A stretch of DNA of 64,000 nt from Verrucomicrobiia bacterium. GTDB lineage: Bacteria; Verrucomicrobiota; Verrucomicrobiia; Limisphaerales; JADLHS01. The position numbers and the translations under genes were made by a program. Positions 43,523 to 50,447 of this stretch are shown here, one piece after another. The notes under the pieces are model-generated. The model worked only from the letters and a program-made list of their open reading frames with translations, was not told the DNA's origin and made no database searches. Within the stretch, counting starts at the first letter, position 1, and each line of letters begins with the position of its first letter. The stretch is from contig JAHCLO010000002.1 of NCBI GenBank assembly GCA_026125285.1, positions 399,115-463,114 on the forward strand, read 5' to 3'.

Positions 43523-44182
43523 TTAGCCGGCGGCCTGCTTGATCTCCGCAAAGAACCGTCGCACCTTCTCCTCATCAAGGTTTCCATCTGCGCGCAAGCC
43601 GCTGCAAATATCCAGGCCGAATGGGCGCACTTCGTGGATGGCGGTGGTCACATTTTCCGGCGTCAGGCCGCCGGCCAGATACACCGGCACGCGCACGGTC
43701 TCGACGATCCGCCGGCTGATGTGCCAGTCATGCGTCCGCCCCGTGCCGCCGAGTTCCTTCACGGCGAGTTTCTGATTGCCCGAGTCCAGCAACAGCGCGT
43801 CCACACTCCCCGCGACGGAGATGGCTTCAGCCACGGACTCCGGCCCGGTGACGTGAATCACCTGCACCAGCGCAATGCCCGCCAGGGCGGCGCGCAACTG
43901 CGCATGGCAACCCGGCGCGACGGCATCGCAAAGTTGAAGCGTGTTCACGCGGCAGCGGCGTTGCTGCGCGATGATGGCGTCCGCGTCGCGTTGGCTGGTC
44001 AGCAGAAAGGTGGCGACGCCGGGCGGCACGACGGCGGCGATTTCCGCGATGGTTTCCTCCGCAATCACGCCCGGGCCGCTGGGCATGGCCGAGACGAGGC
44101 CCAAGGCCGCCGCGCCATACCGAATGGCAATCTGCGCTTCAGCCAAGTTGCGGATACAGCAGATCTTGACGCGGGGAGGCAT
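43523..44182 (-). CDS. Phosphoribosylanthranilate isomerase-like protein (divergent TrpF)
   Basis: The 219-aa product from the ATG at 44182 has TrpF features: catalytic Cys in VKICCIRN (about 5-12), Asp133 in LLLDSGN and the phosphate-binding YLAGGLTPENV and DICSGLRADG. The usual VKICG is VKICC here, and the loop after strand 2 reads SAMPSGPG, unlike typical TrpF (P-S-P-R). It converts phosphoribosylanthranilate in tryptophan synthesis or acts as a paralog on another Amadori-type substrate. No other trp gene is nearby, so the role is open. Confidence 0.82.
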   Translation of the reverse strand: MPPRVKICCIRNLAEAQIAIRYGAAALGLVSAMPSGPGVIAEETIAEIAAVVPPGVATFLLTSQRDADAIIAQQRRCRVNTLQLCDAVAPGCHAQLRAALAGIALVQVIHVTGPESVAEAISVAGSVDALLLDSGNQKLAVKELGGTGRTHDWHISRRIVETVRVPVYLAGGLTPENVTTAIHEVRPFGLDICSGLRADGNLDEEKVRRFFAEIKQAAG

Positions 44183-44186
44183 GGTT

Positions 44187-44756
44187 TCAATGGGGCGGAT
44201 TCTGTCGCGCCAACTGAAGAACGACGGGTTTGGCCTTCGCAAACGCATCCTGTAGTTCAACCAGCTTGATGGGCTGCATCTGCGTGAATGCTTCGCATAA
44301 TTGCACCTCGGTAATGCGGTCGTGATGGATCATGAATGCGGCGTCGGCCATGTCCTGCGGATCGTTGCCGCGCATCATTTTTGAAAGCACGAGGTCAATC
44401 GTCGCCGGGCGGAAGAGTCGCAGGTGGCGCAGTTCCAATTTGGAAACTGACACCACGTGGGTCAGCCAGTCTTGACGAAGAAAAATTTCCCGTTCGCTGA
44501 ACAAGTGGGTGATGTAGAGGCCGCGCGCCGCGAGTTCTGCGTTCGCTGCTTCAATCGCGTCCCAAAACGTGTTGTCAGTTTCCAACTCCGTTTCCTGAAT
44601 GGTGCTGATGACGGCATCCACGTCTTGCGTGCGCGCAGCTTCCGGAGGCGAGCCGTTGAATCCGAGCCAAACGGCCGCGCGACCATAAATCACCAGTCGC
44701 ACGTCGTGATCCAGGAACCGGTCCACGGTTTGAAGAATCAATGAGGGGTTATCCAT
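44187..44756 (-). CDS. Nucleotidyltransferase-like protein (DUF6036 type), module 2
   Basis: The 189-aa product from the ATG at 44756 (MDNPSLILQTVDRFL) has LVIYGRAAVWLGF (about 21-33), in the place of the GG/GS loop, and a QDVDAVIS acidic motif near 45-52. Length and order fit DUF6036-like nucleotidyltransferases. It overlaps the preceding gene by 8 bp. It lies 4 bp upstream of trpF-like on the same strand, so it may also be cotranscribed with it. Activity unknown; probably part of a toxin-antitoxin-like pair. Confidence 0.75.
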   Translation of the reverse strand: MDNPSLILQTVDRFLDHDVRLVIYGRAAVWLGFNGSPPEAARTQDVDAVISTIQETELETDNTFWDAIEAANAELAARGLYITHLFSEREIFLRQDWLTHVVSVSKLELRHLRLFRPATIDLVLSKMMRGNDPQDMADAAFMIHHDRITEVQLCEAFTQMQPIKLVELQDAFAKAKPVVLQLARQNPPH

Positions 44757-45300
44757 GTGCTGAGGCGAGGTCGGAGCGAGGCCGAATCCAGATCGCGACG
44801 ATTTTGGCACCGGCGCGCGTAATCCCAGACATGGAAACGAATCGCGTGGGATGGGGCATCACCCCATCCGGGATTGGGGGAGTGGACGGCAACTGGTCCA
44901 ACAACCGTCGCCAAAAGAGGTTGTCAGGCTCGAAGCGAAGGCCGGCATTGGCGATGTAACGCACGGGGGCGATACACCCCTCCGCTTTGGCAAGCTGGCA
45001 GATGGTGTCAACCTCATTGCCGGTCGCACCCAGCATGGCCGCGCCAATCCGAATCGTGTGGGGGGCGTAGGGAAGGGCTGGGGACAGCAGGGCAACGGCC
45101 AGTTCTTCGTTGCTGAATTCTGATTCGGAGACCTTTGGAACTGGAGTGAGGGCGGGACTCCGGTAGTGCCAGCAGCCGCGCGCAACGCCGAGGCCTTCCA
45201 ACAACTCAGGCGAATGCAAGCCGGCCTGCTTTGCTTTCGCGAGCAGCGATGATTCGCGGATGGGAGCGCCCAGTTTTTCGGCCAAGGTTTGGGTGTTCAC
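44749..45300 (-). CDS. Partner of the nucleotidyltransferase, module 2, unknown function
   Basis: The most likely start is a GTG at 45300 (VNTQTLAEKLGAPIRE), giving 183 aa; no ATG is available in this frame near relatives' length. The frame continues upstream into the adenylate-forming enzyme gene, but that part is antisense-like. The product is mostly helical with segments KAKQAGLHSPELLEGLGV and NEVDTICQLAKAEGC. Its end overlaps the nucleotidyltransferase start by 8 bp. Resemblance to AbiEi-like antitoxins is possible but not demonstrable by eye. Confidence 0.6.
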   Translation of the reverse strand: MNTQTLAEKLGAPIRESSLLAKAKQAGLHSPELLEGLGVARGCWHYRSPALTPVPKVSESEFSNEELAVALLSPALPYAPHTIRIGAAMLGATGNEVDTICQLAKAEGCIAPVRYIANAGLRFEPDNLFWRRLLDQLPSTPPIPDGVMPHPTRFVSMSGITRAGAKIVAIWIRPRSDLASAHG

Positions 45301-45374
45301 AGCGCGGAAAGTCTGCCTCAGCAGCGGTTGCGAGTAAATCCTTTGCCGGACTTTCTTCGCAACGCATCCGTGGC

Positions 45375-46451
45375 TTAATACACGCCTTCCACGATGTTCT
45401 TCTCCATCGCGCCAAACGGACGTACTTCCGCCACGCCGTCCCAGGCGTAGGGTGCGCGGGGTTTGCGGCGCAGGGCTTCGTCGCGTTCGAGGAAGCGGGG
45501 CATGAAGAATTCCTTGGTGAGCGTGGTCAATTCCACACGTCCCCATGTGTCGTATGAGACCTGATGCGACGTGTTTTGCGGATCCACAACGCGCAAGACG
45601 GCACGGGGTTGCGGAGCGTAGTAGGTGATGGAGTATTTGTCCTCGGGCGTCAGCGGCACGCTGGCGGCGAGGCCCATGAGCGTGTTGCCGTAGGTGGGAT
45701 AAAAGCCAATGCGGCCTTCGAGCACTTCCTCGACGATGAAGCGCACGTATTGCGGCGCCATGGTTGTGCCGCCGCAGAACACGCCGCGAATGCCAGCTTC
45801 CCAGAGATCAATCTTCTCGGCGAGGGCCTCGAGGAGTTTCGGCGTGGTGAACAGGCCGGAGACTTTGCGGTGCTTGAGAATCGTCACTGCCTGGTCCACG
45901 ACGTGGTCCATGTAGGCGCGCGCGACGTCGAATTTCTTTTCCGAAATGACCTTCTTCACGAAGCGCGGATCGAGGTCAATGAAGTAACACGAACTGCCGC
46001 GGACGTTGGCGAGGTGTTCGATGGCGAGGCGCAGGCGGCGCGGGCCGGTCGGGCCCATCATCAACCAGTAATGATTGCGCGGAAAATGTTCGTCCGAGAT
46101 TTTGTCGCTGAACTCGGAGTAATCCACCTTGTAATCGTTCCAGCCGATGCGCTGTTTCGGCATGCCGGTGGTGCCGCCGGTTTCAAAGATGTTGAACGGC
46201 TTGCCCTTGAATTGCGCCGGCACCCAGACTTCCGGTTGCAGGTCGCGCAAGGACTCGTCCTGGAAATGCGGGAACTTGGCGATGAGGTCGGCGAAGGAAC
46301 TTACCACTTTCCGCGGGTCGAAATTTTTCTTCGCCCAATCGAGCCAGTAGGGGCAGCCAGTTTCGGGCGCGAAATGCCAGGCGATGATTTCGCGGACGTG
46401 GGCGTCGAGTTGTTGTTGCGCGGCTTGGATGTCAGAGTCGGTGATGGGCAT
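45375..46451 (-). CDS. PaaK-like adenylate-forming enzyme
   Basis: The 358-aa product resembles phenylacetate-CoA ligase and CoF-synthetase relatives: the ATP-loop-like FETGGTTGMPKQRIGW near residues 88-103, GVFCGGTTMAPQYV near 240-255 and a YPTYGNTLMGL motif near 270-280. The family activates a carboxylate as acyl-adenylate, often on to a CoA thioester or aldehyde. It is shorter than PaaK (about 430) because the C-terminal AMP-binding lid is reduced. Substrate unknown. It sits between two nucleotidyltransferase modules, 8 bp from the HEPN gene's stop. Confidence 0.85.
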   Translation of the reverse strand: MPITDSDIQAAQQQLDAHVREIIAWHFAPETGCPYWLDWAKKNFDPRKVVSSFADLIAKFPHFQDESLRDLQPEVWVPAQFKGKPFNIFETGGTTGMPKQRIGWNDYKVDYSEFSDKISDEHFPRNHYWLMMGPTGPRRLRLAIEHLANVRGSSCYFIDLDPRFVKKVISEKKFDVARAYMDHVVDQAVTILKHRKVSGLFTTPKLLEALAEKIDLWEAGIRGVFCGGTTMAPQYVRFIVEEVLEGRIGFYPTYGNTLMGLAASVPLTPEDKYSITYYAPQPRAVLRVVDPQNTSHQVSYDTWGRVELTTLTKEFFMPRFLERDEALRRKPRAPYAWDGVAEVRPFGAMEKNIVEGVY

Positions 46452-46459
46452 AAACTGGA

Positions 46460-46852
46460 TTACTTTCTTGATAGACCGAGGCTGGCTCGAATTTCCGCCC
46501 GGACGGAGCGGCAGGCTTTGAGCGCGGCCCGAGCGTCGGCGCGCGTGGCGGTATGGCCCGGGTAGCGAAATTTGATCGCGTAGTTGGTCAGCATGAGCAG
46601 GGACGGGTTGAACGCAGCCCAGAGCGGATGCGCCGGGAGTACCAACGAGAGCAATGCCGACAGACTGTGAATTTTCGGGATGTGTGCGCCGGCTTCTTCA
46701 AGGCACGCCTTCAGATACTTTTCGACGCATTGCTGGCAGTGAAATCCAATCGCACTCGCGGTTGGCTTCCGGGTCCGGCTCTTGAAGGCCAGATTCGCGA
46801 TGGCGAAGTCTTCTTCGGCGCACCGGATCCACTCAAGCGTTCCTGGCTTCAT
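46460..46852 (-). CDS. HEPN-domain protein of an MNT-HEPN pair, module 3
   Basis: The 130-aa product is a four-helix HEPN domain with GFHCQQCVEKYLKACLEEAGAHIPKIHSLSALL (described in parts) and a RYPGH segment near residue 100. Active HEPN RNases carry an R-x4-6-H motif; here the spacing R-Y-P-G-H is one shorter, so the enzyme may be weak or inactive. In known pairs the MNT protein AMPylates the HEPN toxin. It overlaps the preceding MNT gene by 20 bp. Confidence 0.85.
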   Translation of the reverse strand: MKPGTLEWIRCAEEDFAIANLAFKSRTRKPTASAIGFHCQQCVEKYLKACLEEAGAHIPKIHSLSALLSLVLPAHPLWAAFNPSLLMLTNYAIKFRYPGHTATRADARAALKACRSVRAEIRASLGLSRK

Positions 46853-47246
46853 AAATGACCTGCCCGCGGTCGAGCACTTCCCGTGTAAAGTAGTCCGTTC
46901 GCTTTGCTCGCTCAGGTTTCCACAACAGCATATCCATGGGAAAAGGCGCTCCGACCCGGAGCTGCATTTCGACCACCTTCTTCGTATCCGATCCGCGAAA
47001 CGGCATGACTACCACCAGGTCCACGTCCGAATCGAGCGTGGGTTTTCCGTACGCGTAGGAGCCGAACAGAATGATCTTCTGCGGATGGAATTCCCGGGCC
47101 AGCACCCGGCAGTAAGACTCGATCTGTTTGCGGGGAACCCGCCGCGTCCCGTCCCAAAGCGGGCCGGGGACCTCGGGATGCCAGAGCTGCAGCGGCGCGG
47201 GTTGAGTGGCCGCCGGACTGCGCTTGCCGTTGCGTTTTCGCTTCAT
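46833..47246 (-). CDS. Minimal nucleotidyltransferase of an MNT-HEPN pair, module 3
   Basis: The 137-aa product has the MNT core IILFGSYAYGKPTLDSDVDLVVVMP: GS loop and DxD near residues 61-77. The third acid may be in MDMLLW. Proteins of this type, such as MntA, AMPylate and neutralise a HEPN toxin. The gene precedes and overlaps the HEPN gene by 20 bp, as in the standard order. The N-terminus (1-30) is basic and unusual; an internal start is possible. Confidence 0.88.
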   Translation of the reverse strand: MKRKRNGKRSPAATQPAPLQLWHPEVPGPLWDGTRRVPRKQIESYCRVLAREFHPQKIILFGSYAYGKPTLDSDVDLVVVMPFRGSDTKKVVEMQLRVGAPFPMDMLLWKPERAKRTDYFTREVLDRGQVIYEARNA

Positions 47247-47299
47247 CGCTTAACACCGGAATTGTTGTGCGTCGTGCCGTCGCGTCAAGTCCCGGAAGT

Positions 47300-48826
47300 T
47301 CAACTCGGCAGTCCTTTCAGTGCCTCGGGGAAAAACTTGTTGATCGTGGCCTTGGACGGCGGTTGGGTCAGCAGCGAAACCACGACGAGCGTCAGCACTG
47401 ACGCGCCGAATATGATCGCCACGGGCATCATGCCGAACACGAGCAGTTCGTCTTCGCCGCCGGACTTGCCCTTGGCGGCCATGTCGCGCGTGAACAACAC
47501 GAGCCAGACAACCACCGTAACGAGCAGGGACGAAATGGCCCCGGCCTTGGTGGCCCGCCGCCAGTAAACGGCCGCGAAGGCCAGCGGGAACAAACTCGCG
47601 AAGCCGCTGAAGCACCACACGCCGAGGTCAAAAACATGCGGTGGCGGGAACAAGGACAACACGTATGTCACGGCCACAATGAACACGATGAACGCGCGCG
47701 CGAGCCAGATGATCTGCGTGTCCGAGAACCGGTTTTCACCGTAGTGATGTTGCACCACGTCACGGGTGAACATGGTGCCCAGGCATACGAACTGTGAATC
47801 GAGCGAACTCATGATGGCCGCCAGCACGCCCGCAATGAGCAGACCAGTCAGATACGGACTGTGAACGAGATCGGCCACCATGCGGCCCAAGACGGCATTG
47901 GGCGGCGTCTTGATGCCGCTGCCGGCCGCCCAGATGCCGATGAGAATGCACGGAATCCACACGATCATAATGCAGAGGGGATGGGCCACCACGGTGAGCC
48001 GGAAGGATTTCGCCGACTTCGCCGTGAGCCAGTGCTGGAACAGATGCGGAAACATGCCGACTGATAGCGGAATGAAACAGTAGGTGAAGAATTGCAGTTG
48101 GCTGATCTTGCCTTCGCGCGCCAGCAGTTCGGGCACAACTTCCAGCGCCTTCTGGCTGGCGGCCGCGGGACCGCCCAGCGCCTTGGCAATCATCCAGAAG
48201 GCGACAATGCCCGTGCCCATGAAGACGAGCGTCTGGAACGTATTCGCCCACACCGCGCCGCGCACGCCGCCCCAGAAGACATAAGTCAACACCACGCAAC
48301 AAATTACCGCCCCGGTCAGCCAGGGGGGGATCGCGCCGTTCGTGGCGGGAAAAACCTCGGCGAACGTGCCCACGGTCAATCCGCGCATCACCGAGCCGGC
48401 GCCGATGATGCCGATCAACAGATACGGAATCACGAGCAACACCAGCACCGGAAACAGGATGCGCCCGAGCATTTCCGACTCGAACCGTTCACGGAAAAAC
48501 TGCACCTGGGTCACGTAGCCGTAACGTTTGCCGATGGCCCAGAGCTTGATGCCAATGAGAAAGAAGCACGCCGAGTGAATCAACCCCGACCACGACGCCA
48601 TCAAGCCATAAACCCCGATGCCCGTGGTGTAAGCCTTGCCCGTGCTGCCGACGAGCGCGAAAGCCGTCATGGTCGTGCCAAAGATGGACATCAACAGCAT
48701 GAACGGCCCGATGGAATGGCTGGCAACAAAATAATCCTTGGCCGTGCCGCGAAAGAAATGGTTGCTGGCCAACCCCAGGCCCAGCAACAACAGCAGATAG
48801 CCGCAGATGATATAGATCGGGATCAT
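47300..48826 (-). CDS. Sodium:solute symporter (SSS) family transporter
   Basis: The 508-aa product from the ATG at 48826 (MIPIYIICGYLLLLLGLGL) shows the SSS pattern of about 13 helices. Motifs include the family's KDYFVASHSIGPFMLLMSIFGTTMTAFALVGSTG near 30-60 and FWGGVRGAVWANTFQTLVF near 185-205. Such proteins carry sugars, amino acids, acetate or similar solutes with sodium. The substrate is unknown. Its ATG overlaps the stop of the DUF3311 gene upstream by 4 bp (48823-48826), a common pairing. Confidence 0.92.
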   Translation of the reverse strand: MIPIYIICGYLLLLLGLGLASNHFFRGTAKDYFVASHSIGPFMLLMSIFGTTMTAFALVGSTGKAYTTGIGVYGLMASWSGLIHSACFFLIGIKLWAIGKRYGYVTQVQFFRERFESEMLGRILFPVLVLLVIPYLLIGIIGAGSVMRGLTVGTFAEVFPATNGAIPPWLTGAVICCVVLTYVFWGGVRGAVWANTFQTLVFMGTGIVAFWMIAKALGGPAAASQKALEVVPELLAREGKISQLQFFTYCFIPLSVGMFPHLFQHWLTAKSAKSFRLTVVAHPLCIMIVWIPCILIGIWAAGSGIKTPPNAVLGRMVADLVHSPYLTGLLIAGVLAAIMSSLDSQFVCLGTMFTRDVVQHHYGENRFSDTQIIWLARAFIVFIVAVTYVLSLFPPPHVFDLGVWCFSGFASLFPLAFAAVYWRRATKAGAISSLLVTVVVWLVLFTRDMAAKGKSGGEDELLVFGMMPVAIIFGASVLTLVVVSLLTQPPSKATINKFFPEALKGLPS

Positions 48827-49116
48827 GGCTGCTGATCCTTGGTTTGCGCGGCGGGGGCTTTGCCCTCGGCGAACTCCTCCACGTGACTCGGCCACGCGAA
48901 CTTAATCATCGCGAACCAGGTACAACCGGCGGCGACGGAAAACACGAGGTGATAGGCCAGCCCGATGGGCAGGAAGCCAAACACGAGCGAGGGATTGTCC
49001 CACCACCAGAAATCCTGGTGGAGGATGAACAGCAGGCCGACGGCCAGCCAGACGAGTTTACGGTTGCGCGAGGAGGAGTCGTGCATGGGGTATGCGGGGA
49101 GTTGGGGTTGTGTCAT
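48823..49116 (-). CDS. DUF3311-type small membrane partner of the symporter
   Basis: The 97-aa product has two hydrophobic segments (LVWLAVGLLFILHQDFWWW, about 22-40, and FLPIGLAYHLVFSVAAGCTW, about 48-68) with the HQDFWWWDNPSLVFGF loop typical of DUF3311. These small proteins are encoded just before SSS transporters and probably act as a second subunit. The 4-bp overlap with the symporter gene supports coupling. Confidence 0.9.
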   Translation of the reverse strand: MTQPQLPAYPMHDSSSRNRKLVWLAVGLLFILHQDFWWWDNPSLVFGFLPIGLAYHLVFSVAAGCTWFAMIKFAWPSHVEEFAEGKAPAAQTKDQQP

Positions 49117-49246
49117 TCGGAATTCAGAGTGAACGGGCGGTGTGGGTGTATCGAATGATTGCCCTCATGCCAGCGCCGGCATTCGCGTTCGGCCCGGTCG
49201 TGAACGCAGAATGGCCAGAATTGTCGGAGCAGTTCGTGTGACGCTC

Positions 49247-49439
49247 GCCCTCACCCTGACCCTCTCCCCCGGGGAGAGGGAACAGCACTCGAGGGCTGCT
49301 GGCAAATTCGCTGCTCGCGGCTGCAATCGCCTTTTCTCTGTTGATCGCAGGAGCGCGCGCCGAGTAACGGCATGGGCCGCAATGTGTGAGACTGGCGAAG
49401 GATTCTCCCTCTTCTGGGGGAGAGGGCCGGGGTGAGGGC
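49247..49439. repeat. Repeat element with CCTCACCC/GGGTGAGG ends
   Basis: GCCCTCACCC (from 49247) and GGGTGAGGGC (to 49439) are perfect inverted ends of a 193-bp stretch. Next to each end are further pairs (CCCTCTCCCCC/GGGGGAGAGGG). The sequence resembles the widespread CCTCACCC...GGGTGAGG interspersed repeat of many bacteria. No coding signal; it lies in the gap upstream of the DUF3311 gene. Confidence 0.8.
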
Positions 49440-49453
49440 GGTCGGGCAACAAA

Positions 49454-49554
49454 CTTCCGGTGGAGCGCGGCTGTGGTCGCAGACCCAGCCGCAGCGGGTT
49501 GGAAAGGCTGGACATGCTGCGGCTGATGCTTCGCACACAGCCGCGCTCCGGAAG
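49454..49554. repeat. Long-hairpin repeat element
   Basis: The left arm CTTCCGG-GAGCGCGGCTGTG (49454-49475, with a 3-nt insertion) pairs with CACAGCCGCGCTCCGGAAG (49536-49554). Inner arms AGCCGCAGC and GCTGCGGCT also pair. The full 101 bp can form one long, nearly perfect hairpin. It lies 14 bp from the preceding repeat and 45 bp from the signal-peptidase-like gene stop. Confidence 0.85.
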
Positions 49555-49598
49555 CACACCTGTGCATGTAAGACTACGTGGTCTTGAGCGATGAATAC

Positions 49599-50414
49599 TC
49601 ATTCGAGAGCTTTTCCGAGTGCGCGCCTGCTTACCAAGAGCGGACGAATGCCGATGATTTTGTCGAGTTGAGCCCAGGAAAGAACGCGACTGTCGTAGCT
49701 TTGCTCTGGATTGTCCTGAACAACGAAATAGCTTCCCGGCGGAACTGTTGCCGAATCAGGCACCTTTGGAATCTGCACGACAGGATGGAGTTTTCCTGTC
49801 TGCCCCAATCGAGAGGCTTTTCTTTCATTGACCACGTAGTGGTCTTGCTCAATCGCGATCCTGTCGCCTGGAAGCGCAAGCAAGCGGGCAACCACAACAT
49901 CACCACCTTGCCCCCAGGCGGAAGTGGTCGAAGTTCTAAAGATCACGAGTTTGCCACGCTTAAGATCGTTCTGGTTCAGACGTTTGCTAAACACAAATTG
50001 CTCCCCCGGGAGGATAGTGGGCATCATGCCGCTTCCGCGCAGCCGCATGTAACCGACATTCAATACGAAGGAGACGAGGATCGCCAAACCAAGGCAGCCG
50101 AAAAACACCAATACAACTTTCCCAAAGCGACTCCACCACGGCGCGGGCTGCTGGCCGATTTCAACTCTTCCGATGCTAATATACTCAATGAGCCAGGAGA
50201 CAGCAGCTACCAACAAGCCAACCGCAAACAGCTTAAGAGTGAATTCGCTCGGCAACAGCGCAAAGCTCAAGGCACAAATGGCGGCAATAAACGAGATGGC
50301 AAGCGCGGCACCAGCCGGCTTCCCTTGTCCTATAATTGCATATCCAGCGCCGGGACAGTACCAAGTCCATCGCCGAGCCTTTTGACGCAGATGGTCGCTT
50401 GCCGGATCAGTCAT
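49599..50414 (-). CDS. Signal peptidase I homologue lacking catalytic residues
   Basis: The 271-aa product has three N-terminal hydrophobic segments (about 22-55, 60-80, 97-120) and the family boxes MRLRGSGMMPTILPGE (B), VVVARLLALPGD (D) and VVQDNPEQSYDSR (E). In active enzymes box B has the catalytic Ser before MxPT and box D has Lys before R-x-x-x-x-PGD. Here these are Gly129 and Ala176, while box E is intact. So it is probably not a working peptidase. It lies 33 bp downstream of a PQQ-like propeller gene on the same strand. Confidence 0.85.
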   Translation of the reverse strand: MTDPASDHLRQKARRWTWYCPGAGYAIIGQGKPAGAALAISFIAAICALSFALLPSEFTLKLFAVGLLVAAVSWLIEYISIGRVEIGQQPAPWWSRFGKVVLVFFGCLGLAILVSFVLNVGYMRLRGSGMMPTILPGEQFVFSKRLNQNDLKRGKLVIFRTSTTSAWGQGGDVVVARLLALPGDRIAIEQDHYVVNERKASRLGQTGKLHPVVQIPKVPDSATVPPGSYFVVQDNPEQSYDSRVLSWAQLDKIIGIRPLLVSRRALGKALE

Positions 50415-50447
50415 GTTCGCGTTGGCGTTACAAACCCAATATCCGTT

